A stretch of 64,000 nt of DNA. Origin: Eonycteris spelaea (lineage: Eukaryota; Chordata; Mammalia; Chiroptera; Pteropodidae). A model generated the notes under the pieces. That model was not told the DNA's origin and did not search any database. It saw nothing but the letters and a program-made list of their open reading frames with translations. Of the stretch, positions 25,670 through 39,979 are shown in pieces; within the stretch, counting starts at the first letter, position 1, and the number at the start of each line of letters is the position of its first letter. The position numbers and the translations under genes are program-made. The stretch spans positions 9,202,501 through 9,266,500 of the forward strand of contig PUFA01000034.1 of NCBI GenBank assembly GCA_003508835.1, in the 5' to 3' direction.

Positions 25670-27195
25670 ACACTCAGTTCCTACATTTAATGGTGAGAAT
25701 ACATGATAAAGCAAAACTTCAAACTCTTAAACGTTTGCCATATGCAAACACACAGACCTTCAGAATTCTTTTTCATTCCCTGTTAGCATCGTGGATGCAC
25801 GTGTCCTAGGAACTGGGTGAGTGAGAAGGACAAAAACACAAATGCTCACTAGCCCCTCCTGTTTCTGAGCATCTCTTCTCCCCATGCTGTTTTTAAACTT
25901 TTCTGACATCAGCATGATGTCTCTTCTCAGCACAGGGCTAAGCACAGCTTAAAGTAGAAGAACCCAGATTAAAACTGCATAAAACGCACAGTTTCAGGCC
26001 CTTCACAATCACACGGCTCAGGCAGAGAAAGAAAAGGACCGACACCAAACTTTCTCCACTATAGGTAGGTCTGTGTAACTTTATAATATTTCAAGGCCAG
26101 ACGAGGGCCTTCTCCTGATGTCCCATCACCCTGCCCTATGCTTGTCACAGACCCCAACACAAAATGACATACTTAAAAAAAAAAAAGTATTGCCCTAAAT
26201 CACACCTGTAAAATCTGAAACTAGGAAATGGAAAGCAAGTGGTTGTTAATGAGCTCTGCCGAGACTTAAGACATCATCTACCGCATTGACTATTCTCACA
26301 GAATAAAAAATAAATTTATTTTCAAATGTCATAGAAATGTAATAGTTACTTATGACCATTCCTCCTCGTGCCTGTACACTGGTGGGTTATTGGTTTCTTT
26401 CTTTTCCTTCTGCTTTTTTTCCCCACTCACTCTTACTTTCCACAAATATTCCCGAGGGGGTGGGGGGAAGTCCTGCTGTCTTCTGCAGAGAATCCAGAGA
26501 AAGTGGGAACCCAGAGAGCCATCCTCTTCCCCTTCCTTGTTGGGAAGGCAGTGGTGTCTCTCATCACAAGGTGAAGTCCAACCTAGAAAAAGAGAGGAAC
26601 AGAACTTTCTGGTTAGGAGCATCTGAACATCATCCCTCAGATGGTTTCCCCAAACCCGCCACTGCTGTATCCTACTGGGTGCTACTTCTTGCTAAACTGC
26701 TCACATGAGCCTCTACAGGTTTTCATAAAATCGGGAAGATCTGTCCCGTGTTACTCACGGAGCTTACCGCTCTCTGCGTTTGTGTGTTAAAAGTGTACAG
26801 TGGAGGAAGGGGATGAGCGATGCCAAGGGCGAGCTGTAGGACGGACTGTAAAATTCTGTGAGTCCATTCGACACTAACATTTCCCCCTCTCGGCCTCTGT
26901 AGCTGCCTGTGCACCAACGAAAACAACTACTTCCATCGCCTGCGCTCAGCGTCCCGGCAGCGGCAAGACCTGGCCACGTCGGTGTCTTCGTGCCTCTTTA
27001 AATCTCAGGAAGCAATATTTCTGGGGGGGGGCAAAAAAGGTACTGTTCGGCTCCCAAATTTCCTCCCAGTGGTGAAAGGGAAATGCCAGCCCTCTCCTTC
27101 CAGCCTGAGAATGAGGCTGCCTGGGCATTGCTAAGAAAGGCGGAAAGTGTACATGGCTTGGTGATGACTGGCTTTTGCCCTTGGACGCAGAAATG
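25670..27195. other. Intergenic DNA leading to a CpG island
   Basis: Contains an A-run near 26175 and overlapping frames at 26350-26708 without recognisable domains. GC content rises from about 26900. A run of G sits near 27022. No gene is supported before the CpG island. Confidence 0.45.
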
Positions 27196-27282
27196 AGATC
27201 AAGATTTCCACGGACAGGAACCGCCGCTGCCGCTGCCGCCACCGCTGAGGCCGCTGCTTCCCCTCCCCGCGCGGGTCGCGCA

Positions 27283-27290
27283 TTACGTCA
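27283..27290. promoter_or_regulatory. CRE/ATF-like site upstream of the RNF228-like gene
   Basis: TTACGTCA lies in GC-rich promoter-type sequence about 550 bases before the likely start codon. The word is the recognised core of ATF/CREB and C/EBP-ATF sites. Function is inferred from position and motif only. Confidence 0.4.
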
Positions 27291-27378
27291 CCGGTGAGCT
27301 CTGGCTGGTGGGGAGCGGAGGCTTCTCCAGGGACTGAGCCCCAGACCCAGGAGGACAAACGGGGAATACCCAGGATAA

Positions 27379-28873
<1,495 letters not shown>

Positions 28874-29926
28874 CTGGCCGTACGGCCCGCCGCCCGCCGG
28901 CGCCCCCGCCACTGGGGGCCCGAGGGGAGGGGGCCTTTGGCTCCGTGCGCTCGAGCTCCGCCCGCTCCCGGCGGCCTCCGGACGCGGACGCGCTTGTCGC
29001 CCCGCCACTGCAGGGCCTCGGTTTTGCGCCTCTCGGGCTTTCCACGCCCCGCCTCCAACGCGCGGAGACAGAGAACGAAATCGAGGATGCTGGTGGGGAG
29101 CCCCATCTCCCCGACTGTGCAAGATCAACCTCCGCTTCACGACCCACCCTCATCCTTGCCAGAGTGCTCAGCCATTCCCTCCCAGAGTCCGAGAACTTGC
29201 AAAGACAGGCGGAAAGGGGAGCGGGACCCCCGCCGCCCCGCCTGAACGCTGGTTTTCTGGCCGCCGTGATTTCAGAGTTTAAGGGTATAGGTGCGCGCGC
29301 ACACACGTCTGCAGCAGTTGTGAATGGACTGGAATTGTCCAGGGAAGGATGGATGAGAAGTAAACGGAAGAGACGGCTTTCTGGCGGACCTAGAAAGCAA
29401 GTGAGCTGGGACGCTGAGAAAGTATCCACTCCCCAGGGCACGGCGCAGGCGGGAGCCCGGCGGCTGGACGCGCAGACTGGAGGCGCGTGCGCGCCCGCTG
29501 TGCGGGCCGTCTGCACCGAGCCCAGCGGTGCCGCGGAGCCCAAGGCGCGGGGTGTTGCTACCCACGGCCCCGCAGAGCCTCCAAAGTCCTGCAGACTGAG
29601 CGCCTGGAAACTTGTTTATCCATGGCGTTACTACCGGAAGTTATTTCCTCCTGTAACTGGACTCAGGGAGCTTTGAGAGCCTGTTCTCCTTCTCTCAAAA
29701 ACTGACTTACTGTTCCCCCACCTGGAAGATATTGAAAGCTATTCACGCAGAATGTAAACTGTAGACTTCCCTTTGGCTTTTTTCTTAATTTCATTTTTAA
29801 AATAATTTATTTAAGAATATATAAATCTAGAAATTTTGTGTATTAAAATTTTCAGAAAAAGATGTTTGATAAGCAGTAACATTTCTTCCATACCTCCAGT
29901 CTGAATACATTTCGAGATTAGCAGCG

Positions 29927-29932
29927 AATAAA
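29927..29932 (+). terminator. Candidate polyadenylation signal
   Basis: AATAAA about 1.05 kb after the RNF228-like stop codon. It is one of two plausible signals; no transcript evidence is available. Confidence 0.3.
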
Positions 29933-30525
29933 GGCGTGTTGGTAATTGATTCAAGATTTTGTACTGTGAAATAATTAATGACTTCCAATTATGTGCTAGA
30001 AAATAGTGCCCAAACACTAAACTGACAAGTCTTTCTTCTTTTGATTACACATATATATTACACTTGTTAGAAAAAAATATATTATTTTGAATTTAGCTAT
30101 TTGATATTGGAAATCACTGAAATCTTCACATCCAGTCACATTAGATGAAAAATAATACATAACTATCTGACTTTGTAACTAAAAGGTTGAATTGCAAGTG
30201 TATGTTACAGGTGGATTGCATACCTTTTTTAAAGGGGGGGGGAAACTTCCAAATGTATTTTATATGAAAACATTCTCTATTCCATCTTTTGAAATTTGGA
30301 GTAAGAGGGAGTTTTCATGCCGAAATATTTACAGAAGCTCCTGAGGGTATCTGTTATTCCTCATGTATTTAGCAAGCTGTCTGCATGATATCCTGACACT
30401 ATTCCAATAACGAAACTGAATGGAGAATATTTGTATCTATCATAGAGTGTATTTATTGGCCATTGATATTGGGTATGACTGAGATTTAGGAATTGCAATA
30501 CGATGTGTTTTATGTCTGCATTGTC

Positions 30526-30531
30526 AATAAA
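30526..30531 (+). terminator. Candidate polyadenylation signal
   Basis: AATAAA in a 'ttgtcaataaaaacagg' context, about 1.65 kb after the RNF228-like stop. The DNA between is AT-rich and repeat-free, as expected of a long 3' untranslated region. Confidence 0.35.
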
Positions 30532-31984
30532 AACAGGAAATATTTCTAGAAAACCCTATTTTCGTGAAATTTATTTTCATGGGGAAATTGCTCCAACTTA
30601 TTCCTGTGGTACTTTTCTTGAAATACACATCCACATCCAAATGCTAATTTCACATTTTGAATGGGAGTGAGAGAGAACTAACTCACACAGGGGAATGTTC
30701 TTTGTTAGGGTGCATTTCGTGCAATTGTTTCTAGGGTTTAACAGGACTCCTGAAGGTTCAGTGAGATGTGTTGTATTTTGGAGAGAGGAGCGGGTTACCC
30801 ATCCACTAGTATAACATCCACTAAACTCTTTTGTCGGGTTTTGTTCTCAGTTTTTGCAGTGTTTTCAGGTTCCCAGCACTAAGAATCACATTTGAGATTG
30901 GTTTTTAATTTATAACTCCAAGCAGGTAACTTGTGTTACTTCTATATTTGTTTTTCTCTTTTAATCTTTGCTTATCTCTAGTGCTGAGATTATGCTTGCA
31001 TTTACAGTTATTTAGTTGCACAAGTGCACCTACACATATATATGTGTGTAACACACACAGAACTTGGCTTTGTGGATGTAATCATGTATACATGTGCACA
31101 CACACATTTGTTATTTCATTCCCTTAATTGGCAACCCAGAAGTCTAAAGTTATACTCTTGCTTCTTACAGAGTTTATTTAAGTTCCATAGAGGAAGTATA
31201 TCAATGATATAAACTAAATTGTTCCTCACAAATGAGAAAGACATCTTTGAATCATTTCAGTCACAATAAGAGCCATATTTTGTTTCTTTCATGGGTTCAT
31301 ATGTAAATTTCTTGTAATGAGAAATTTGTTGGAAATACTTTAAAATCAAACAGATACGTTAGCAACCCAGCACTTAAACATGAAGACCATGTTTTCTTTT
31401 TCTTGGCTAACTTCGTTTTATTGCTCATTGCTGACTTCCTTTTTAGGAATTGAGTGTCAGGATAGGGGGATGGAAAACATTGGTCTGGTTTCTAGTGTTT
31501 TCCTGGCATTCTGGTGTCCTCCTATTCTGCAGATGGGATTTAATCATTTCTATATACATCATGTGGAAGGTCCGGGCACACCAGTACCTTTGACAAAGCA
31601 GGTGTTGAGGAAGTAATTGTTGAAATGATCAGTGAGTTGTCTGGAGGGCTCCTGGAGACAGCGCAGTGCTATTCTCCTTCCCATGGAAAGTCACATCTTC
31701 TTGGAAGAGCTTGTTCCCATCCTGGACACGTCTCCAGCTCATGAGTGTGAACTACCAGTAGAGTCACTGCGAAAAACTGGACCTTCTCAAGAAGTCATGG
31801 TTCCCTGTCCCAGGTTCTGCCTAGCTTCTGGGGCTGCAGGTGAGAGTTATGATCATGCTTTTAAAGTCTAAATTTCAATTTAAAAAAATGAAACTCATCC
31901 TGTGAGCGATAGATCAAATTCTTGGCCTCTGAAGGCAATATGATTTGGTGAACGCTGTCCATGCCCAGAAAGAACAGTGGGTTT

Positions 31985-32195
31985 GGGGTCTAAAACTGGT
32001 AACTGCATCCAGGAGGTATACATCTGAATGCTGGCTCTCTCCTTACTGAGAAAGACCTTGGCAAGTCATTTAGCCTGTTTGAGCCTCAAGCTCCTCATCT
32101 ATAAAATGAGAACAAAAGGTATCAGTTCTGCTCACTTTACGGGGTTGGTGTAAGCACTGCCACACACAAAAGAGTGTATGGGTGAAATGTTTTGG
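31985..32195 (+). repeat. MIR SINE
   Basis: Forward MIR with 'tgaatgctggctctctcctt', 'cttggcaagtcatttagcc', 'cctcaagctcctcatctat' and 'aaaatgagaacaaaagg' in order. Confidence 0.8.
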
Positions 32196-32625
32196 AAACT
32201 AAAGCCTTATGTAAACCGATGTCCTTATTTTCATTCAGGTCTCCAAGGGTCTACTATTACCTCTCTAGAGAAGTTTGCCCTGACCACTCTATCCCAATGA
32301 CCATTTATTGAAGATTTATTTTCTTCTCAACACCTTACTGTCTGCAGTGGTCTTATTTATTTGCTGCATGCTTTATCTCAATCTCAACCAACATGTGAAA
32401 ACAAGGACAGGAGCCTTGTCTGCTCACTTACTCTACCCACAAAGCCTTCCCCAGTTCTCAGCAACCCACAAATATTCTGTCGAGTTGGCTGAATGGCAGA
32501 CTCTGCATTTACTGTTAAGCCACTTGGCTCCTCTCACCCACACGGCCACTCAGTGACTCCCTGGACCCTGAGTGATTCAGGTAAGCAGTTGCTTTTCCCT
32601 GCTCCATAAGGATTTGTGAAAGGTG

Positions 32626-32627
<2 letters not shown>

Positions 32628-32670
<43 letters not shown>
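32628..32670. repeat. (TA)n microsatellite
   Basis: About 21 tandem TA units. Confidence 0.95.
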
Positions 32671-32671
<1 letters not shown>

Positions 32672-34185
32672 CCCAAAAAGCTGGCATTTTTTTTCCTTAA
32701 AACTTTGAGTATTAAGAAAAGTCAGTGATGTCATGATGAAACTCTTCTTGCATTATATTCAGTGACAGGAGCCACTGCAGAGAGGAAAGGACATTTGGCC
32801 TCCATTTCCCAACGTCTCCTGCGTTGCGGGATTTCGCGGTAGGACCGCTTTCAGCTTCCTGCGTCTATGAGCATGCCTGCCCCTCCTCCAAAGCCAGCAG
32901 CACCTGCAGAGTGAGAACAAGCTTACGTCTCAGGGAAATTTCCCACTTTGAGAACATGATCTATTAAATTTCTCATTATTTGTTACTCCCTGTTTTGATA
33001 ATTTTTCAACCTTAGCCATTTTCAATAAATTATCCTTCCTAGACTTGCTAAATTTATAGTTTCAATAACTGAGGAATACCCCATTATTCTGTGATCCAAC
33101 TCCTATTCTCTTTAATTGTTTATTTCCCATTAGCTAACATTCGTATGTTAAATTTCTGCTATAATACAAATGATTAAACTTCATGTGGCAGTCAATGAAC
33201 TGCAACCTGCTAGGTATGAATTTACATTTTTTCCTTTGAAATATGTTTTTATCATATACGTTAGACTATAAATTCGAAGAATATCTAATATTTGCTCTTT
33301 CTGAAATGAGTGTTAGAAATGTCTGTGGCCAGATCTTAGTTTGAAATTTTGTAAACGAAGAAAGTGTGAGAGAGATTTTATTTATCTTTAGCCTGATGTC
33401 TTTTGATTGTTCAAAAAGCTTTGTAAATAAATACCATTAGCATTGTCTCTATCTAACAAAAACCTGAGGCTTCTGTTCTCTTATGCAGAACTAAAATAAC
33501 ACCAAAGAGAAGCAAGTTTGTTTCTGTGATAAATTTACAATCATTCTGATGATAAAATACACTTGAGGAAATAAGAATGTTCAATGTGCAATTTCCAAGA
33601 ATATTCCTAGGAGCTCAGAGAATGAATACCCTTCCTTTAGAAAAAGATTGTCTTTGCATGTAAAATTTGATTATCTTTGGCTTAGAAATTCCACATCTCC
33701 ATGAGGGAGAAGTAGGGGATAACTGAAATAGAAAGGAAAAAGATAGAGAGGATATGCAAAACGTTCTTTCAGCTCCTAATAGCACAAAAACATATCACCA
33801 AATAAATGGAAGAGAAAGTGTCAAATCATTACAAGGACAGAACATGTATTACAACAGCTATTGTTTCACGAATCTTCAGCTCAGCTGTCTCCTACTGCCA
33901 TGACAATGAATATGCTCCATCTTATAGGAATAATACATTTATATGATTTATAATCTACCATGTGCACATTTAAAAATATTTCGTAGTCAAGCTTGACTGT
34001 AGAGGGCAATTGCACCTGACTTGTAGTTTTGGGGAAGGATTAACTCCATATGAGAAGGAGACAGTTATTGCTTGGAAAGAAAATTTGGGACCAAACTCCA
34101 GTAAGGCCAATGATCTGTCCCTCGAATCCATATTAAGTTCAGACATAGCAAAGTTATTTCGTCATGTGAGTCTTAGCGGGAGCTC
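32671..34185. other. AT-rich intergenic DNA, no gene seen
   Basis: No supported gene, RNA or clear repeat. Occasional AATAAA words occur by chance in AT-rich sequence. Confidence 0.45.
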
Positions 34186-34189
34186 TTGA

Positions 34190-34375
34190 GGCTGGCAGAA
34201 GGTTAGAATCATCTGGAAAGCTTTTAAAAAAAAATGGATGCACTCCTCTCACCCCCAAGAGACATATGTGTAGTTGCTCTGGGGGTGGGGATGGGGGAAA
34301 AGAGGGGAGGGGCATCGGTATTTTTAAAAGACTGCCCTAGGTGACTGCTGTGCGGCAAGATTTGAAAGCCATTAT
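34190..34375. repeat. Possible MER5-type DNA transposon remnant
   Basis: Words 'ggttagaatcatctggaaag' with a following 'cttttaaaaa' and an end near 'gatttgaaagccatta' resemble MER5 internal and terminal parts. Confidence 0.45.
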
Positions 34376-34550
34376 ATTTCACAGCGTATTTATTAACATG
34401 CGATGCTCTCCCTAATCTCACTTTAATGAACAAAACACCACCAGGTTTCTTAGATACTGGGAGATCATGGACCCATGCTTGAATTTTGGAAGTGGCCATA
34501 ATTTCGATAGCTATCTAATCGTTGTTCTGATGCTTGACATTCTCTCAGTC

Positions 34551-34568
34551 TTCTCTCTCTGTCTTCTG

Positions 34569-34600
<32 letters not shown>

Positions 34601-34628
34601 CCTCTCTGTCTCTCTCTCTGTCTCTCTG

Positions 34629-34700
<72 letters not shown>
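34551..34700. repeat. Compound (CT)n/(CTGT)n and (AC)n microsatellite
   Basis: A pyrimidine-rich CT/CTGT tract at 34551-34670 joins directly to an (AC)15 run at 34671-34700. Translated frames here (Ser-Leu and Thr-His runs) are artefacts of the repeat. Confidence 0.95.
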
Positions 34701-34702
<2 letters not shown>

Positions 34703-35099
34703 CTATTGACTTCGTATTACCAACAAAGTTAAGTAAATATTTGCGTCCTCATTTGGAGAACTGTGATCTTTCCCAACTTGGGCAAGGTGAAGGCTGTGCC
34801 TGTCACATCACAGGATTTTCTGTGGGCTTCCATTTGCCAGCGAAAAGCAAATGCTTTCCAAGTCACTGTGAGTCATCAAAATTCAGTGACAATGTGGGGA
34901 TTTAAAGGTGGATTATGTGGATAATAAGAAAGTCTCAAGGTTAAATTAACAAAGCCTCACTAGTGACAGCTGTGGGTGTCATCGCCAGCGAAAGTGGAGT
35001 CTGCTGGTTACCAACAGGTGTGGCGGAGAGAGCGACTCCAGTGCGCCGAGTCATGTTTTAGAATATTCACCAGGAGAGCTAAGCAGTTCTTTTCAAAGA

Positions 35100-36250
35100 C
35101 CCTTCTTACTAGTCCTTCAGTGTGCCAATTAACTCCGGCTCTAGATTTAGGTGTCGATGGATTTGCACTGATGCCCAACCTCGGTGGAGGGGGGGCAGAA
35201 TTACCTCGATTTCTCCCAATTTGGAGGACGCCCTCAGAGTCTCCAAGCTGAACCAAAGGACCCTCCCAGGAACAGCGGGGTCGCGCGGGGTGTTGGCTGC
35301 TAACCCCGCTCGCTCTGTAAAAACCGCCTGGGTCCGCGAGGTTGAATTCCGCGTCCTGGGGCTTGCCTGTGGCCCGCGGTACCCGAGGCCGGCCAAAGTG
35401 ACAGGCTGGTCCCCATCCTGTCCTCGTCGCAGACAATGTGATCCAGAAGGGCAGGCGCGGGCCCGGGGAGAAATGGAAGGCACAAGGACGCTGTCCCAAG
35501 GCCTCTTGTCGCGCGCGGGGCAGGGGGCGAACAGCTGGCACCGCGTCTTGCCCACAGAGGCACTCGACAACCCTGCTTAGCTTGCTTTGCGTTTCTTGTT
35601 TGCGTTTGTTTTGTGATTGCATGGAACCTGGTGTTCGGCTGCAACTTTCCGGATTTTGTGACGCTCCCATCCCTTTCAGAAGTTGAAGGGAGTGTTATTT
35701 CAGATCCGATGGTGTATTTACCATCCCTGGCTGCCCATAGGCTCCTCCCAGTGCCCGCCCCAAAGTTACGCGTTCGCACCTCTTCTGAAAAGTGGCGGAG
35801 AAGCCTCCAAACACCTGGGCTGAGAAGAGATGCGGAGAGCGGTGGCTGCCGCGGCGTGCGCGGGACGCGGGGTCGCCTGGGTCCTTCCCTCGTTTCTCCG
35901 GTGCTGTCGCCCCCAGCAGGGTTCTTCGCTAATTCCAGCCCCGAGGGGCGCAGAAAACTCGCCCCCGCTCAGTGTGCCTGTTTGTCCCACTGCTTTCAAG
36001 GATGCAAAGGGTGTCCTGACAAACCCCGCCACTGCCCGAGGGCGGGTCAGCGCGACATGGACCAGAAGGAACCGCAGCTTGGAAATACCGCAGGCGTCTG
36101 GGGTTTCCGTGTGTACGTTTCTGCCAGTCGCCACACATGGGCTTTGCCTGCGTCATATCCCAGACCTTCCACCGCCGAAGGGCGGTCCAGGTGGGGGAGG
36201 TTCGCCACCCGGCTAGGCGCCCCTAGGTTCTTAGGGTGACTTCAGGAGGC
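35100..36250. promoter_or_regulatory. Orphan CpG island
   Basis: GC-rich, CpG-dense block with CpG-poor flanks, about 13 kb upstream of the PAX3 start. Overlapping frames on both strands (a 220-codon minus frame at 35008-35670, a 208-codon plus frame at 35613-36239) show no domain I recognise and are typical of CpG-rich DNA. It may be a promoter of an unrecognised transcript or a Polycomb-type island of the PAX3 domain. Confidence 0.6.
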
Positions 36251-36689
36251 CCCGACAGGGCACGTTCCAAATACTGCAGCGCTGGCCCGCAGAAAGACAG
36301 GAGGGAAACCCTGGATTCTTTCCGCAGACATTCATCAACTTTCTACCATGTCCCGCCAAAATTCCAGGCAGATGCCAGGTGCTAACTTGTCTCAGTTTCT
36401 TTCTCAGCATGGAAATGCAGGCTAATAAATTCCCCCTGGGAGTAAGGAAAAGGGCTGTTTAAAATAAGCAGGTTATAGAGTGAGATTATATTATTCCTTG
36501 TATGTGTTTTAAAGGAGGACGGAGGCGGAGTAAGATTCCAAACTCTTTTCAATAGAGATAAGATCCCAGAAGCATCAGAGTAATTTTTTTGTTGAATTTG
36601 TTTACGACCAGAACAAGACAAACGATGAAAGGAGAAGTATTGAGGCAGCTCTTAGATCTCACCCCTTCTGGTTCGAGCAGAATGGGAGG

Positions 36690-37095
36690 AACTCGGGCTG
36701 TATAACATCGTCTCTGGTTTAAATCCAGCTCTGCAGCTTCCCGGGCTGTGTGACTAGGGCAAGTTAATTAACCTCCCTGGGGACTGCGGAAGTGAACAGG
36801 GGTAGGGGGATCAAATATATGGTGATGGACGGAAATTTGACTTGGGGTGGTAAACACACAATGCAATATACATATGATGCATTATAGAATTGTACAAGTA
36901 AAAGCTATTTGATTTTATGAACCAACATCACCTCAATGATTTTAATTAAAAAATTAACCTCCCAGTCCCTTTATCCTCATAGTAACTAGACGTAATCTGG
37001 CTGCTTTGAGAAGTAAATAAATTAATCTTTGTAAAGTGCCGAGAACCATGCCGGCGCCTACAAAGGATCAATAAATACATGCAATTACTATTAAT
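36690..37095 (+). repeat. MIR SINE split by a later insertion
   Basis: The left half (about 36690-36777) carries 'ggtttaaatccagctctgc' and 'gtgtgactagggcaagtta'. The right half (36964-37095) resumes with 'tttatcctcatagtaactag', 'tttgtaaagtgccgagaacc' and 'aaggatcaataaatacatg'. Together they make one MIR interrupted at the 'ttaacctccc' word. Confidence 0.8.
36778..36951 (+). mobile_element. Short L1 3'-end insertion with perfect 12-bp target-site duplication
   Basis: A 174-base insert lies between two exact copies of AATTAACCTCCC (36766-36777 and 36952-36963). Its 3' part ('gcattatagaattgtacaag', 'gattttatgaaccaacatc', 'cctcaatgattttaatt' then A-rich) is the tail of a mammalian L1-type element, severely 5'-truncated. 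Confidence 0.85.
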
Positions 37096-39740
37096 ATTAC
37101 ATAGTATATCATATTATATAACACACTATATAATAGTTATATCATATTGTAGTCCTATAGTAACCACGAAGTACAATAACGTTAAAATAATTATTTATAT
37201 TAGGATTATATAATGGTAATGTGCCAGTATCATTAAGTACTCTTGTCGCCACATGACGAATTTCCCCAGTTCTCCCAAGATAGCCTATTCGAGGTGGGGA
37301 ATCCAACCAGCTGGCCCAAGGAGCACCAGGCCTTCAGAGTTCTGCTGTCCACCCCAGGACATTGGACCTGTCCTCCATGAAGTCTCCTGGAAAGTGTGGT
37401 CTGGATCCTGGGAGGCGGCCTGGAAGAGGTGGTGGAGCCATGGCTGCGTCTGTGGCAGCAGGCAGAGGATGGCGCATCCCTCTCTCTGATCACCCTGCCC
37501 TGGCACTTCCGTAAGGGGTACTTTAAAAGAGTTTGTTCCAAGTGTTGAGTTTATTCATACCCACCCTTTCTCCTATCACCCTGCACTTCTGCGAATGCCC
37601 ACCTCTATTTAATTTGATTTTAATAGAAATGATTTTGAAAACCTTGCAATGCCAACATTCTCAAGTCAATACCAAGTAAGGGTGCATACAACATATCGGG
37701 CACAGAGTATTGTATTTTCCTTCCTGATGTTCTTTTCTTCCTCTCCATTCCCTAGATCCTCCTATCCCTCGATATATAAGTAGCTCCTCCATGCCCACAT
37801 ATTCTGGAACGGGAGATTCAGAGCACGTCTCTCAGTGCAAATGTCCTTCGAATCAGAAACAGTCATTATTGTTGTCTAGTGAACCCACCTCAACTGACAC
37901 CAAGTAGAATTCATTTTATCAGAAACATCTTAGTCATGGTGTTTCTTTATTATTTGGCTGTTCTATCCCTACCCCCCCCCCTTCTTCTTTCTCTCTCTCT
38001 TTTTCAATTTTGGAGCAATCCTCTTTTTTTTTCCAGGAGTTTTCTTTTCTTTTCTGTCTCTAAAACTTTCCATTACAACAATACTTCCTTCTTTTTGAGC
38101 TCAGAAAGCTTCTTTGACTTCTTCTTCTCAGGGTGACCTGCCACTCTGTTCCTGAACGCCCCAGGGTCTGGCTCCTGCCTTCCTGGGCCATCCTCCCTTG
38201 GTGGAACCACACAGTTTGCTCTTCTGAAATTAGGGCTTTCTCACCAATCAGAGCAGTAGAGTACAAGCCCTTCTCCCCCTTTGGATGTGTGACCTTGTTC
38301 TGAGGGACCAGAGATGATCCTTTCTATCGCAGGGGCGATTCTCGTGACCTTGTTGTCATGGGGCAGCCCAAGCTTTCTAACATCCTCAACCTGCTTTGAA
38401 ATAGAGAACTTAGATCTGGAGATGGCAGGGGGATTTCCTTTCTACACGAGCCTTCTCACTTCTGCCAGGGAGCTCCAAAGTCATGTAAAGTTTTTGCTTG
38501 ATCAGTATTTTTTGTGACTAGTAAGAACCGTTCACTTTGGCCAAGCAGTATTCCTGCAGACTGTTCTGAGGAAACTGTGGCCTCTTTTCAGGCCCCCAAG
38601 CAAGGCTGTCCTGTTGTCCTCACTTCATCTGCTGGGTCCCTTGGTCTCAAATCCTCAGAGAGAGATGTTTTCAAAGCCTTAATATTAAGAATTTGTGGAG
38701 CCTTGTGAAGACCCCCTCTCCTGAATGGCCCCGCTGGTTTCTTTTCCATTTATCTCATAAGACCACCAGCTGGGGAAATGGTGACTGCATCTCTAGGATC
38801 TTGGGCTTCTCTGGAAAAGTCCTTCTCTCCCCATCCTCTCCAGGTGTTGGCAGCTGCTGGGAATCACGCAGGAGAAACACACACCTCTGTCCCCACAGCA
38901 CGGAGTGGGGTGCTTCCAGCTCACCCAGCATTTTCCCTGCCTGGAAGGAATTTGTTCCTCTTTGGGGAATGGAAGTGACAGGTCCAGGTGAGTGGGGGCA
39001 GGGCGGGGAGGAGGGTCTAGACACCAAGAAGCTGGGCCTTTATTTTCTTTCAAGTAAAAATTTAGTCTGTGGAAAATGCCCCCCCCAAGATGAAGGTGCC
39101 CAGCCTGCCCTGGAATTGTGAGCCACAACCACCAGAAAGGGAGGACACAGGAAAGTCCCAATCCTAGGACCTCCAACGTTGCCATCTGCCTTACTCCCAT
39201 AGGCACAACCTCCAGGAAGCTATTCCAGCTCCTGGGAAGATTCGGTCCCCATTACCCCTTCCATAGCCTGAAGGAAGTGTCTTCAGAAAGGCGACAGCTG
39301 GAAACGTCCAAGGGATGTCGGGCCCCAGGAGCTACCTCTTCCCAGGCAGGGCGTATCCGCAGGTTTGGCTGCCCAGGCTCTTCCCCGGTTTGCTGGGCTT
39401 CGCAGAATGTGCAATGCACAATAGTCGCTCACTGAAGTGTTGTTGAATAATACAGTTTTCTCACTCCTCCTCCCCCATTACTCTTTTCTTTCCTTCACCA
39501 AATGCTCCTTCCTGCCCTGGCTTATCCTCTGAAAGCTGCTAGGCTGAACCTACCTAGACTCCCCTGGCTGTAACAGACACTCTCCCCGCCCCACCACTCC
39601 GTAGCCACCGGCTCCCTATTCTTCCTCCCTCCAAGTATTTCCAGCCCTTTTCAGAGCAGAGCCGCATCCTACAATCATCTCCTGATAGGTTGCATTTACG
39701 TTCTTTTTGGTTATTTTCTGGAACATCAGGCGGAAAACTT
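37096..39740. other. Intergenic DNA, no gene seen
   Basis: A very AT-rich block at 37080-37220 is followed by mixed sequence with pyrimidine-rich stretches at 37970-38060. The frames between 38300 and 39435 lack recognisable domains. Confidence 0.4.
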
Positions 39741-39744
39741 TGGT

Positions 39745-39830
39745 CTGTTTCAATCACTAGTGTAGTCCCCGCACTTGGAACAGCACTTAGCAGAAGCTCG
39801 GTAAGTATGTGTGGAATGAATGAAAGGCCA
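39745..39830 (+). repeat. L2 LINE 3' end fragment
   Basis: The order 'cccgcacttggaacagcac', 'agaagctcggtaagtatgtg' and 'gaatgaatgaa' is the terminal L2 signature. Confidence 0.6.
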
Positions 39831-39979
39831 CATGTGCAGGCACTAGGGTGGGCCCAATGGGACAAATCCCGAGAAGAGGCTCAGCCGATTACTCAGTGGA
39901 GGAAGGGAGAATAAAATCATCAAAGCTGCCCCAGGGCAAGGCTTTGAGGTCCAAGACTGCAGGTGTCTCAGGCCCTGGC

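Larger units (their letters stand above)
29605..31980. other. AT-rich, largely repeat-free DNA; probable RNF228-like 3' UTR then intergenic
   Basis: The first 900 bases may be 3' untranslated sequence of the RING gene. Beyond 30540 nothing is supported as a gene; there are short CA/TA runs near 31035-31110 and a G-run near 30233. Confidence 0.4.

Noticed and set aside
34467..34905. Ser/Leu-rich and Thr/His-rich frames
   Set aside because: They translate the CT/AC microsatellite.
35008..35670. 220-codon minus-strand frame as a gene
   Set aside because: No domain, signal or splice context recognised; long overlapping frames on the other strand show it is a by-product of GC richness. Kept only as part of the orphan CpG island finding.
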